This document shows positions 48,293-55,995 of a DNA stretch of 64,000 nucleotides, piece after piece. Location: positions 1-64,000 of the forward strand of contig JAICGN010000007.1 of NCBI GenBank assembly GCA_025923075.1, read 5' to 3'. Position numbers and translations under genes: made by a program. Positions within the stretch are counted from its first letter, which is position 1. The number at the start of each line of letters is the position of its first letter. Origin of the DNA: Chitinophagaceae bacterium. GTDB taxonomy: Bacteria; Bacteroidota; Bacteroidia; Chitinophagales; Chitinophagaceae. The notes under the pieces were generated by a model. It saw only the letters and a program-made list of their open reading frames with translations. It ran no database searches and was not told the DNA's origin.

Positions 48293-48631
48293 TTATTTCA
48301 AAAGCTTTTTTATTCGAATTAATTCTTCCGCCTGATTTGGTTTAAGCAGTTCTGATAAATCTTTCCAATCAGGATTCATGCTAATAATCAAATCCATTTT
48401 CTTTTTTCTCGAACCAGCCTTTACTTGTTTCTCCCTTTCAAAAGCATCACCTGCAATAGTAAACGATTCGAAGTAAACTAGTTTATTAATATAATATTTT
48501 AATGAAAAGCTATTTCTGAAAACGCTGTTGTTGTGTTCCTGAACCCGTTTATACAAATCGGTGGTTGCGCCACAATACAAAACAGTATTGTAAACATTCG
48601 TCATTATATAAAAATAACCTCGTTGATGCAT
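48293..48631 (-). CDS. GIY-YIG nuclease family protein
   Basis: 112 residues. YFYIMTN and YCGATTDLYKRVQEHNN are the GIY and YIG motifs with the conserved Arg; KLVYFESFTIAGDAFEREKQVKAGSRKKK carries the Glu that binds metal. It is a single-domain UvrC-type small nuclease, common in Bacteroidota; its targets are not known. It lies between two directly oriented copies of the TTGC...GCAA hairpin family, one on each side. Confidence 0.9.
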   Translation of the reverse strand: MHQRGYFYIMTNVYNTVLYCGATTDLYKRVQEHNNSVFRNSFSLKYYINKLVYFESFTIAGDAFEREKQVKAGSRKKKMDLIISMNPDWKDLSELLKPNQAEELIRIKKLLK

Positions 48632-48662
48632 TGGTTATAAAATTGGCAAACTGCTATGCGGG

Positions 48663-48767
48663 GCTTGCTTCAAAATTACTTTCTTGCGAGGCCCTATTGA
48701 AATCATGAATTATAGTCTTTACAAGGGCGAAGCAAACTTGTCATTTTGTGGAGCTTGCTTCAAAATT
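48663..48767. repeat. Direct repeat GCTTGCTTCAAAATT around copy 3
   Basis: 15 bases at 48663-48677 recur at 48753-48767. Their TTGCTTC part is the inverse of the GAAGCAA end of the hairpin element, so this looks like a cluster of partial copies. Confidence 0.55.
48683..48735 (+). repeat. Hairpin repeat, TTGC...GCAA family, copy 3
   Basis: CTTGCGAG (48683-48690) and GGGCGAAGCAA (48725-48735) at the two ends; the GGCCCT / AGGGC stem has one bulge and a long, unpaired centre. Together with 48232-48285 it brackets the GIY-YIG gene. Confidence 0.6.
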
Positions 48768-48801
48768 TATTGGGATGAACTTATTTCGAAAATTCACTCA
48801 A

Positions 48802-49812
48802 TTAGTCCAATAAATTTTTCGCAAGTAAGTATTCTGCGATTTGAACCGCGTTAGTTGCGGCCCCTTTGCGAAGATTATCGGAAACCACCCACATGTTCAA
48901 AGTATTTGGCTGTGTTTCATCCCTCCTCAGTCTTCCAACAAACACTTCGTCTTTTTCATGTGCGTCCATTGGCATCGGATACTGCTGTGTGGAAGGATCG
49001 TCAACTACAACCACACCCGGTGCAGATTGTAATAAAGATTTTACTTCATCAAGATCATAATCATTTTCAAACTCCACGTTTACTGCTTCGCTATGTCCCC
49101 CCATTACAGGTATACGAACTGTGGTTGCCGTAACAAGGATTGAATCATCCCGCATGATCTTCTTTGTTTCATTTACCATTTTCATTTCCTCTTTTGTATA
49201 CCCGTTCTCAAGAAACACATCGATCTGTGGGATCACATTCAGGTCAATCGGATATTTGTACGCCATAGCGTATTCGCCGTTCACCCCTTTTACCGCTTTA
49301 TCCCTTTCCGCCATCATTTGATCGACGGCTTTCTTACCCGTGCCGGTTACACTTTGGTAAGTACTTACCACGATCCGGTTTGCCTTGTATTTTTTATGCA
49401 AGGGATTTAACGCCACTACCATTTGAATGGTGGAACAGTTGGGATTTGCGATGATCTTGTCCTTCTTTGTAAGGATATCAGCATTGATCTCGGGAACAAC
49501 AAGCGGTTTTGTCGGGTCCATTCTCCATGCACTCGAATTATCGATAACTGTAATACCTGCTTCGGCAAATTTTGGCGCCCATTCCAATGAAGTGGTTCCG
49601 CCAGCAGAAAAAATTGCTACTGCTGGTTTAGCCAAAATGCCGTCTGTCATGCTAACAACTTTATATTTCTTTCCTTTAAATTCCACTTCTTTACCAACAC
49701 TTCTTTCTGACGCAACGGGTATCAATTCCGTCACGGGAAAATTTCGCTCTGCAAGAACTTGTAACATTTTAGTGCCAACCAATCCTGTGGCGCCGACTAC
49801 TGCAACTTTCAT
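48802..49812 (-). CDS. asd: Aspartate-semialdehyde dehydrogenase
   Basis: 336 residues, the usual length. NADP-binding GATGLVGTKML at the start, catalytic Cys126 in IANPNCSTIQ, and the second catalytic region VRIPVMGGHSEAVNVEFE. It reduces beta-aspartyl phosphate to aspartate semialdehyde, the shared precursor of lysine, threonine and methionine. The 5' leader on the minus strand (49813 to about 50005) has its own promoter, a short peptide and a terminator, which together look like an attenuator. It is a single gene with a long leader. Confidence 0.96.
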   Translation of the reverse strand: MKVAVVGATGLVGTKMLQVLAERNFPVTELIPVASERSVGKEVEFKGKKYKVVSMTDGILAKPAVAIFSAGGTTSLEWAPKFAEAGITVIDNSSAWRMDPTKPLVVPEINADILTKKDKIIANPNCSTIQMVVALNPLHKKYKANRIVVSTYQSVTGTGKKAVDQMMAERDKAVKGVNGEYAMAYKYPIDLNVIPQIDVFLENGYTKEEMKMVNETKKIMRDDSILVTATTVRIPVMGGHSEAVNVEFENDYDLDEVKSLLQSAPGVVVVDDPSTQQYPMPMDAHEKDEVFVGRLRRDETQPNTLNMWVVSDNLRKGAATNAVQIAEYLLAKNLLD

Positions 49813-49855
49813 TTTGACTTTTTTAAATTAATAATAAACTCAATCCATACTACCC

Positions 49856-49878
49856 ACACCCCTTTAGGGAATGGGTGT
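49856..49878 (-). repeat. ACACCC/GGGTGT hairpin in the asd leader
   Basis: ACACCC (49856-49861) and GGGTGT (49873-49878) enclose CTTTAGGGAAT. It is one of the CCCCTTT-GGG type elements, here between the terminator and the asd start. Confidence 0.5.
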
Positions 49879-49882
49879 CAAT

Positions 49883-49910
49883 AAAAAAGGCCTTCCATTT
49901 TGGAAGGCCT
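49883..49910 (-). terminator. Terminator inside the asd leader (attenuator candidate)
   Basis: On the minus strand AGGCCTTCC / GGAAGGCCT: a perfect 9-bp stem with a 5-nt loop followed by TTTTTT. No gene ends before it apart from the 14-codon leader, so it lies in the untranslated leader about 70 bp before asd. Confidence 0.85.
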
Positions 49911-49948
49911 GTCAAGCTTTTATATAATTACATACATAACGCTGCAAA

Positions 49949-49955
49949 CCTCCCC
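49949..49955 (-). promoter_or_regulatory. Antiterminator half next to the leader stop
   Basis: On the minus strand GGGGAGG directly after the TGA stop of the leader. GGGAGG can pair with CCTTCC, the left arm of the terminator (one G-U). A ribosome on the stop codon would hide it and leave the terminator free. Confidence 0.55.
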
Positions 49956-50000
49956 TCAGGAATGTTTTTCTGTGCGTTTTGTATGTTTCTTATTTGTCAT
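49956..50000 (-). CDS. asd leader peptide, 14 codons, Lys/Thr-rich
   Basis: Read on the minus strand: MTNKKHTKRTEKHS and TGA. Four Lys and three Thr codons in 14, matching two of the amino acids made from aspartate semialdehyde. It sits 10 bp after a consensus -7 box, before the GGGGAGG sequence and the terminator. No Shine-Dalgarno is needed in this group. A leader peptide of this kind measures charged tRNA by ribosome stalling. Expression is inferred from arrangement only. Confidence 0.6.
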   Translation of the reverse strand: MTNKKHTKRTEKHS

Positions 50001-50009
50001 AGTGAATGG

Positions 50010-50041
50010 CAAAGATAAGTCCGCAGATTTCTTATCCCAAA
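50010..50041 (-). promoter_or_regulatory. Promoter of the asd leader transcript
   Basis: On the minus strand TTTG (50038-50041), 20-bp spacer, then TATCTTTG (50010-50017). Both boxes agree with the Bacteroidota consensus, and the leader starts a few bases on. Confidence 0.75.
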
Positions 50042-50101
50042 TATTAGAGGATTTTAATTAGCTACTAACGTTTATTTGAGAGGGATTCATTAATTTGAAA
50101 A

Positions 50102-51811
50102 ATGCTTTTGAGAAAGGTATTCCTTATCCTGCTTCTAACTCCATTGTACTCATTGACACAGAACAGGTATGATGTTGTGATAGATGAAATAATGGCTGAC
50201 CCTGCACCGCAAATAAGCCTGCCATCAAATGAATGGATCGAATTAAAAAATGTTTCTCCCAACCCTGTCAACCTTCAAAACTGGAGGATCGGTGATGCAG
50301 CGGGCCAAAGCGGGCCAATGCCCAATTTTATTTTACAACCGGATAGTTTCGTAATTGTCTGTACCGGCAGCGCTCTTACTGCCATGCAGGTTTATGGAAG
50401 AGTGATTTCAGTAACGAGTTTTCCGTCGCTTGATAATGATGGTGACCAACTGTTCTTAAAAAGCAATACCGGCCTGACCATCCATGCAGTAACTTATTCT
50501 TTGTCATGGTATCAAAATGCAGTAAAGAGCGATGGCGGATGGACGTTGGAAATGATCGATACAAAAAGTCCCTGTGCTGGTATCAGCAATTGGAAAGCCA
50601 GTACAGATACCAGGGGTGGAACACCGGGAATAAAGAATTCTGTTGATGCAGTTAATAATGATCAGTCAAAGCCATCTGTAAGAAATGCTTATGCACTTGA
50701 TACCCTTAACCTCATCATCATTTTTGATGAACCAATGGATAGTTTAAAAGGGGCAACGTTCGCTAATTATGTCATTGATGGCGGAATAGACATTCAATCT
50801 GCTGCTTCAGTTTCTCCCCTGTTTGATAAAGTACAGCTGAGACTGACAACAGCGATGCAGGTTAATACAGTTTATACTATTACGGTGAACAATCTTACAG
50901 ATTGCAAGAACAATTCTATCAGTGCAAAAAACAAGGCAAAGATTGGCTTGCCTGTTGAAGCAGCAACAACTGAAATGGTGATCAATGAGATCTTATTTAA
51001 CCCGAAAAGCGGCCGTAGCGATTATGTGGAATTTTATAACCGAAGCAATAGAATTTTTGACGCCAATAAATTGTATATCGCCAACCGCAACAGCAGCGGA
51101 GTTGTCAGCTCAGCAAAGCTGCTGTCAACCAGTCCCTATTATATATTCCCGGGTGATTATGTTGTCGTAACAGAAGACGCAATTAATCTTTCATTGGACT
51201 ATTTGGTTCAGAACCCCGATGCCGTTTTTGAGCTTTCCTCATTGCCCTCTTTTCCCGATGATGAGGGACATGTTGTCATTTTAAACTTCCAGGGAGCCGT
51301 AGTTGATGAAGTACAATACCAAGATGACTGGCAATTTGGGCTACTTGCTAATCCTGATGGCGTAGCGTTAGAAAGAATTGATCCTGATGGACCTTCACAG
51401 GAAGCAGGTAACTGGCACTCTGCAGCATCAACTGCAGGATATGGAACCCCAACTTATAAAAATTCCCAGTATAAATCATTACAGACAATCAGTGCAACTG
51501 TCGAAGTCATTCCAAAAGTTTTTTCCCCTGACAATGATGGCCGTGATGATGTGGCGACTATTCAATACAAAACCACTGAGCCGGGCTATATTGCCAATAT
51601 TACTGTTTATGATGCCAATGGAAGACCGGTTCGTAACCTGGTAAAAAATGGAACGCTTGGATTACAGGGATATTGGACCTGGGATGGCCTGGATGACAAA
51701 CGGCTGAAATTGGCCGTAGGTACATATATTTTATTTACAGAGATTTTTAACCTCGACGGTAAAAAAGAAATATTTAAGAATGTTGTCGTGCTTGCAAGGC
51801 CTCTTCAATAG
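50102..51811 (+). CDS. Secreted lamin-tail-domain protein with FlgD-like end
   Basis: 569 residues. Signal peptide ending SLTQ. First lamin tail domain (VIDEIMADPAPQISLPSNEWIELKNVS, ~25-150), an Ig-like SbsA-type domain (~190-285), second lamin tail domain (MVINEILFNPKSGRSDYVEFYNRSN, ~290-415), and a C-terminal FlgD-like Ig fold (VFSPDNDGRDDVATIQY, VYDANGRPVRNLVKNGTLGLQGYWTWDGLDD, ~470-565). Such proteins are extracellular scaffolds in Bacteroidota; the ligand is unknown. The gene is divergent from asd's leader. Confidence 0.88.
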   Translation: MLLRKVFLILLLTPLYSLTQNRYDVVIDEIMADPAPQISLPSNEWIELKNVSPNPVNLQNWRIGDAAGQSGPMPNFILQPDSFVIVCTGSALTAMQVYGRVISVTSFPSLDNDGDQLFLKSNTGLTIHAVTYSLSWYQNAVKSDGGWTLEMIDTKSPCAGISNWKASTDTRGGTPGIKNSVDAVNNDQSKPSVRNAYALDTLNLIIIFDEPMDSLKGATFANYVIDGGIDIQSAASVSPLFDKVQLRLTTAMQVNTVYTITVNNLTDCKNNSISAKNKAKIGLPVEAATTEMVINEILFNPKSGRSDYVEFYNRSNRIFDANKLYIANRNSSGVVSSAKLLSTSPYYIFPGDYVVVTEDAINLSLDYLVQNPDAVFELSSLPSFPDDEGHVVILNFQGAVVDEVQYQDDWQFGLLANPDGVALERIDPDGPSQEAGNWHSAASTAGYGTPTYKNSQYKSLQTISATVEVIPKVFSPDNDGRDDVATIQYKTTEPGYIANITVYDANGRPVRNLVKNGTLGLQGYWTWDGLDDKRLKLAVGTYILFTEIFNLDGKKEIFKNVVVLARPLQ

Positions 51812-51934
51812 TTGGAATTAGCATTTAATGAATTAGGACTTGAAAGTAATTAAGGAATATGCAAATAGACTTTATTTTAAGTGAAAGGGACGAGCGATTG
51901 TACTTCTTCAGGCTAAGCTACTGCGGCGATGTTG

Positions 51935-52066
51935 AATAGAATTGGCGTAGTAGTGGAGTGTGACCTTTCGACAAGCTTCCCGGTTTAATCGGGACGACGC
52001 AATAGCTCAATGGTGAAAAGAACGATAAACGGAGCGTCGCAACTGAAGCTTAATAGCAGTACTGCC
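51935..52066 (+). repeat. Dispersed ~130-bp element, copy B
   Basis: Blocks AATAGAATT, GTGTGACC, TTTCGACAAGCTTCCCGG, CGACGCAATAGCTCAA, GGAGCGTCGCAACTGAAGCT and TTAATAGCAGTACTGCC run in the same order as in 28121-28245 (minus strand). The inner TCCCG...CGGGA makes a hairpin (51978-51994). No ORF of note. Confidence 0.7.
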
Positions 52067-52103
52067 GATTGGCAGATACTTATGATTATTAAAAGGGGAG
52101 ATA

Positions 52104-52134
52104 GCTTCGTCTCGCCAAGGGCGAGACTCGCAAG
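52104..52134 (-). repeat. Hairpin repeat, TTGC-GA...GAA-GC family, copy 4
   Basis: On the minus strand CTTGCGAGTCTCGCC (52134-52120) faces GGCGAGACGAAGC; perfect 8-bp stem GTCTCGCC/GGCGAGAC. Only 2 bp after the stop of the minus-strand kinase gene and followed by CCCCTTTTAA, so it may terminate it. Confidence 0.65.
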
Positions 52135-52136
52135 TA

Positions 52137-53060
52137 CTATCCCAGCTCAATATCAAACTTTGTCAACTCTTTGAATGCATGGATCCGGTTATCAATATCT
52201 TCCCTTTTTAATTCTCTCAGTCTAGTGGTCCCGAATTTTTCAACACAAAAACTTGCCATAGCACTGCCAACAATAATTGCAGATTTCATGTTTTCAAAAC
52301 TGATATCTTTTGTTTTGGCAATATGGCCAATGAAGCCCCCGGCAAATGTATCTCCTGCACCCGTTGGATCAAACACTACCTCCAGCGGAAGAGCCGGCGC
52401 AAAGAAAACTTTATCCTCATTGAACAACAAAGCACCGTGTTCTCCTTTTTTTATGATCAAATATTTTGGTCCCATTTCCATAATCGCTTTTGCGGCGCTT
52501 ACCAACGAATAGTGGCTACTGAGTTGTCTTGCTTCTGCATCGTTCACAAGTAACACGTCTATTTTTTTCAGGACCTTTTCTAGATCAGCCATGGCCGTAT
52601 CCATCCAAAAATTCATCGTATCCAATATCACCAGCTTTGGTTTGTTTTTTAACTGGCTTATCACTGATAATTGAACCGATGGAAGAAGGTTGCCAAGCAT
52701 AAGAAATTCACAATCCTGGTAGCTGTCCGGCACTACCGGTTTGAAATTCCCCAATACATTAAGCTGTGTTTCCAATGTATCCCTCGTATTCATATCAAGA
52801 TGATAGCGTCCACTCCAGAAAAATGATTTTTCGTTTTCTTTCACCTGCACGCCTTCCATAGAAACACCACGGGCTTCGAGTATTTTCATTTCTTCCCTTG
52901 GAAAGTCACCTCCGACAACAGATATCTGTTTTACAGGACGGGTAAAATTGGAAGCACTCCAGGCTATATAGGTCGCCGCTCCGCCAACGATCTTATCACT
53001 TTTACCAAATGGAGTTTCTATTGCATCAAAGGCCATTGAGCCTACTACTATAAGGGACAT
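52137..53060 (-). CDS. PfkB family sugar kinase
   Basis: 307 residues. IVVGSMAFDAIETPFG and DKIVGGAATYIAWSASNF near the start, and DPTGAGDTFAGGFIGHIA with the catalytic Asp near the end, are the PfkB/ribokinase marks. YLIIKKGEHGALLF and LVNDAEARQLS are also typical. Substrate (sugar or nucleoside) cannot be told from the sequence. It stands alone, divergent from the TetR gene, with a repeat at each end. Confidence 0.88.
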   Translation of the reverse strand: MSLIVVGSMAFDAIETPFGKSDKIVGGAATYIAWSASNFTRPVKQISVVGGDFPREEMKILEARGVSMEGVQVKENEKSFFWSGRYHLDMNTRDTLETQLNVLGNFKPVVPDSYQDCEFLMLGNLLPSVQLSVISQLKNKPKLVILDTMNFWMDTAMADLEKVLKKIDVLLVNDAEARQLSSHYSLVSAAKAIMEMGPKYLIIKKGEHGALLFNEDKVFFAPALPLEVVFDPTGAGDTFAGGFIGHIAKTKDISFENMKSAIIVGSAMASFCVEKFGTTRLRELKREDIDNRIHAFKELTKFDIELG

Positions 53061-53105
53061 TCTGTTTTAGATTTACGATGTTAGATTTCGGATTCATAGT
53101 CATAT

Positions 53106-53179
53106 AAGTCATATCAGTCATATAGGGCAAATTTCACGATGCAGCCTGGTTCATGTGACTTATTTGACTGATATGACTT
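53106..53179. repeat. 15-bp inverted repeat between kinase and TetR genes
   Basis: AAGTCATATCAGTCA (53106-53120) and its exact complement TGACTGATATGACTT (53165-53179). The flanks are further GTCATA-type units, so it looks like a dispersed short repeat array and not an operator. Confidence 0.7.
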
Positions 53180-53260
53180 CATTTGACTGTTTTGACAACT
53201 GACTTTAACGGCCGCAAACCTACAGGATTTTGAATAGTTATAATTAATTCTGGTTGATAT

Positions 53261-53294
53261 TTTGAACTTACATTTGTAATTGAACTTATCTTTG
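53261..53294 (+). promoter_or_regulatory. Promoter of the TetR-paa genes
   Basis: TTTG (53261-53264), 22-bp spacer and TATCTTTG (53287-53294). The ATG at 53302 lies only 7 bp on, so the mRNA may be leaderless. Confidence 0.7.
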
Positions 53295-53301
53295 ATTTAT
53301 T

Positions 53302-53886
53302 ATGAAAGCAACCAGGAAAAAAGCTTCCAAAAAGGAATTTATTCTGAAAAAGGCGGCACAGATGTTCCGCGAAAAAGGGTTTGCCGCCACTTCCATGCGG
53401 GACCTCGCTGAAACAGTTGGCATCGAAGCCGCTAGTTTGTACAATCACATTCGTTCTAAAAACGAAATGCTGGAAAGTATTTGCTTTGATGTTGCCAATC
53501 GTTTTACCATGTATATGGATGAGATCGAATCGACCAACCATGGTTCAATCAAAAAAATTGAAACGCTTCTTCGTTTTCATATAAAGCAAATGATCGAGAA
53601 TTTTGAAGAAGTGATTGTTTGCGATCGTGAATGGAAACATCTTGATGAGCCTTACCTTTCTAATTTCCACAACCAGCGCCGCACTTACCGTAAGCGCTTT
53701 GCCGCCATCATTGAAGAAGGTATCGCAAAAAGCGACATCAAAAAAATTGATGCCCCTACCGTTGTACTCATAATGTTGCATTCTGTAAATGGTATTGAAA
53801 GCTGGCACCGCTCCACGGCAAAAATTACTGCGAAAGAACTGGAGGATAACATGGTTTTAATAATGATTGATGGATTGAGGAAATAA
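53302..53886 (+). CDS. TetR/AcrR family transcriptional regulator
   Basis: 194 residues. N-terminal helix-turn-helix (KEFILKKAAQMFREKGFAATSMRDLAETVGIEAASLYNHIRSK, shown here in part only by its ends) is the TetR signature; the C-terminal all-helical domain binds an effector (KAAQMF..., IEEGIAKSDIKKIDAPTVVLIMLHSVNG). It starts the phenylacetate cluster, 1 bp before paaE, so it should be the local repressor; phenylacetyl-CoA is the usual effector in such systems. A short promoter directly precedes it. Confidence 0.9.
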   Translation: MKATRKKASKKEFILKKAAQMFREKGFAATSMRDLAETVGIEAASLYNHIRSKNEMLESICFDVANRFTMYMDEIESTNHGSIKKIETLLRFHIKQMIENFEEVIVCDREWKHLDEPYLSNFHNQRRTYRKRFAAIIEEGIAKSDIKKIDAPTVVLIMLHSVNGIESWHRSTAKITAKELEDNMVLIMIDGLRK

Positions 53887-53887
53887 T

Positions 53888-54967
53888 ATGTCCATTCATT
53901 TTCATCCGTTACGAATAAAAGGAATAAATAAGGAGACTGATCAGTGTGTCTCGGTTGAGTTTGAAGTTCCCCAGGAATTAACCAAAGCATTTGAATTCAA
54001 GCATGGCCAGAGCCTGACCATGCGAACCAATATAAATGGCGAAGAACTAAGAAGAACGTATTCACTTTGCAGTTCGCCGCTTGATAACAAATGGACAGTA
54101 GCCATTAAGAAAGTTGACGGCGGCTTGTTCTCCTCCTTTGCAAATGAAACATTGAAGCCGGGAGACGTCCTGGAAGTAATGGAGCCGGTAGGAAAATTTT
54201 ACACTGAACTAAATCCCGCTGATAAAAAAAACTACCTCGCATTTGCTGCAGGCAGCGGCATTACGCCTGTTATTTCAATTATTAAAACGACATTACGAAG
54301 TGAACCGAACAGTACGTTCACATTAGTATATGGCAACCGCAGCCGTAGCTCTATTATTTTCTTTGAAGAACTGGAAGGATTAAAAAATAAATTCATTGAC
54401 CGCTTCAATTTCATCAATATCCTTAGCCGGGAAAGGACAGATAGCCAACTGAATTTTGGCAGAATCGATATCGGCAAGCTTACTGAATTAGAAAAACTCA
54501 TCGATTATAAAAAAATGGATGAGATATTTATTTGCGGACCAGAAGAAATGATCTTTTGTGTAAAAAACTTTTTAGAGCAGAAAGATATCGACGAAAAGAA
54601 AATACATTTTGAATTATTTAATACCTCCGGTCAAAAAAAGTCAAAAGTCAAAAGTCAAAAGTCAAAAATTGACTCGGGTCCGCAAAGCAAGATCACGGTG
54701 AAAGTCGATGGCAGAAGTTTTGATTTTGATCTTTCTCTTAACAGTGATATCACAATTCTTGACGCTGCCTTAAAGCAGGGAGCTGATCTTCCATTTGCCT
54801 GTAAGGGCGGCATGTGTTGTACATGTAAGGCCAGGTTGCTGGAAGGCGAAGTGGAAATGGATGTACATTGGGGGTTGGAGCATGAAGAAGTAGAACGTGG
54901 CTATATCCTCACTTGTCAAAGCCATCCTAAAACTGAAAAAGTGGTCGTCGACTTCGATATAAAGTGA
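53888..54967 (+). CDS. paaE: Phenylacetyl-CoA epoxidase reductase subunit PaaE
   Basis: 359 residues. FAD/NADP oxidoreductase half (HGQSLTMRTNINGEELRRTYSLCSSP, AAGSGITPVISIIKT, about 1-245) joined to a 2Fe-2S ferredoxin domain (~262-359) with C305, C310, C313 and C343. It feeds electrons from NADPH to the PaaABC epoxidase. The linker holds a four-copy AGTCAAA repeat (54639-54666), read as KKSKVKSQKSK. First structural gene of the operon; the next, paaA, begins 59 bp later. Confidence 0.95.
   Translation: MSIHFHPLRIKGINKETDQCVSVEFEVPQELTKAFEFKHGQSLTMRTNINGEELRRTYSLCSSPLDNKWTVAIKKVDGGLFSSFANETLKPGDVLEVMEPVGKFYTELNPADKKNYLAFAAGSGITPVISIIKTTLRSEPNSTFTLVYGNRSRSSIIFFEELEGLKNKFIDRFNFINILSRERTDSQLNFGRIDIGKLTELEKLIDYKKMDEIFICGPEEMIFCVKNFLEQKDIDEKKIHFELFNTSGQKKSKVKSQKSKIDSGPQSKITVKVDGRSFDFDLSLNSDITILDAALKQGADLPFACKGGMCCTCKARLLEGEVEMDVHWGLEHEEVERGYILTCQSHPKTEKVVVDFDIK
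54639..54666 (+). repeat. Heptanucleotide tandem repeat AGTCAAA x4 in paaE
   Basis: Four exact 7-bp copies, with a run of A before them, inside the linker of paaE. As 7 is not a multiple of 3, gain or loss of one unit would shift the frame before the ferredoxin domain. Confidence 0.85.
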
Positions 54968-55001
54968 CAAGAATCATAAACTAACACCCGTTGGTTTTCG
55001 T

Positions 55002-55009
55002 TAGATTTG
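55002..55009 (+). promoter_or_regulatory. -7 box (TAGATTTG) before paaA
   Basis: Exact TAnnTTTG box 18 bp upstream of the paaA start. The -33 region at the right distance has no clear TTTG, so an internal promoter is only possible. Confidence 0.45.
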
Positions 55010-55026
55010 CAGTCTAAATTTATCCG

Positions 55027-55968
55027 ATGAATACCTTTGATTTAGAAAAAATTTTCCAGGAAAAAATTGATGGGGAAATAAAGATCGAGCCGAAAGATTG
55101 GATGCCCGATGCATATCGTAAAACGAATATTCGCCAGATAAGCCAGCATGCACACAGCGAAATTGTCGGCATGTTACCGGAAGGCAACTGGATATCAAGA
55201 GCTCCATCACTTAAAAGAAAAGCGATCCTTCTTGCAAAAGTCCAGGATGAAGCAGGTCATGGTTTGTATTTATATAGTGCATGCGAAACGCTAGGAATCA
55301 CAAGAGAAGAAACCATCAATGATCTTCACAGCGGTAAAGCAAAGTATTCTTCCATCTTTAATTACCCGACATTGACATGGGCTGACATGGGTGCGATCGG
55401 TTGGCTGGTTGATGGTGCCGCTATAATGAACCAGGTAATGTTGACAAGAACATCTTACGGTCCTTATGCAAGAGCCATGGTGCGGATTTGCAAAGAAGAA
55501 AGCTTCCATCAGCGGCAGGGTTTTGAGATCCTGTTAGTATTGAGCAGGGGCTCTGAAGAACAAAAAGCAATGTGCCAGGATGCGATCAATCGCTGGTGGT
55601 GGCCATCATTGATGATGTTTGGTCCCCATGATAGCGAGTCCACTAACAGCGAACAAAGCATGAAATGGAAGATCAAAAGAAAAACGAATGATGAGCTTCG
55701 GCAAAATTTTGTTGACATGTGTGCTGAACAGGTAAAAATATTAGGGATGAAATTGCCGGATGATAAGCTGAAGTGGAATGACAAAAAACAACATTATGAC
55801 TTTGGAGAAATTGATTGGAATGAATTCTGGAACGTAGTAAAAGGAAATGGACCATGCAATAAACAAAGATTGGATGCAAGAAGAAAAGCCTGGGAAGAAG
55901 GTGAGTGGGTGAGGGAAGCGGCAGCGGCATTTGCAGAGAAAAGAAAAGCCAGGCAGCAAGCGGCTTAA
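55027..55968 (+). CDS. paaA: Phenylacetyl-CoA epoxidase catalytic subunit PaaA
   Basis: 313 residues. Ferritin-like four-helix di-iron enzyme: [22 protein letters not shown] and [21 protein letters not shown] hold the ExxH ligands; [17 protein letters not shown] is also a family mark. With PaaC it forms the oxygenase that converts phenylacetyl-CoA to its 1,2-epoxide. The end [10 protein letters not shown] is basic. Followed after 27 bp by paaB. Confidence 0.97.
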   Translation: MNTFDLEKIFQEKIDGEIKIEPKDWMPDAYRKTNIRQISQHAHSEIVGMLPEGNWISRAPSLKRKAILLAKVQDEAGHGLYLYSACETLGITREETINDLHSGKAKYSSIFNYPTLTWADMGAIGWLVDGAAIMNQVMLTRTSYGPYARAMVRICKEESFHQRQGFEILLVLSRGSEEQKAMCQDAINRWWWPSLMMFGPHDSESTNSEQSMKWKIKRKTNDELRQNFVDMCAEQVKILGMKLPDDKLKWNDKKQHYDFGEIDWNEFWNVVKGNGPCNKQRLDARRKAWEEGEWVREAAAAFAEKRKARQQAA

Positions 55969-55995
55969 TTAATAATTAAGAATTAAAAATTAATA

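Larger units (their letters stand above)
51812..52136. other. Repeat-rich intergenic region
   Basis: 325 bp without a gene. Most of it is repeats: the ~130-bp element copy B (51935-52066), a CTGCC-GATT-GGCAG hairpin (52062-52075) and the TTGC-type hairpin copy 4 (52104-52134). Confidence 0.75.

Noticed and set aside
50065-50271. 68-residue minus-strand ORF across the asd/lamin-tail gap
   Set aside because: It overlaps the signal peptide of the lamin-tail gene and has no protein-like pattern; the transcript there is better explained by the asd leader promoter.
51812-52136. Possible CRISPR or tRNA-like array in the repeat-rich gap
   Set aside because: The repeats are palindromic and of different kinds, with no regular spacer; no clover-leaf or CCA end is visible.
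53106-53179. Inverted repeat as a TetR operator
   Set aside because: It is over 120 bp from the TetR start and upstream of its promoter, and it is built of GTCATA-like units that look like a dispersed repeat.
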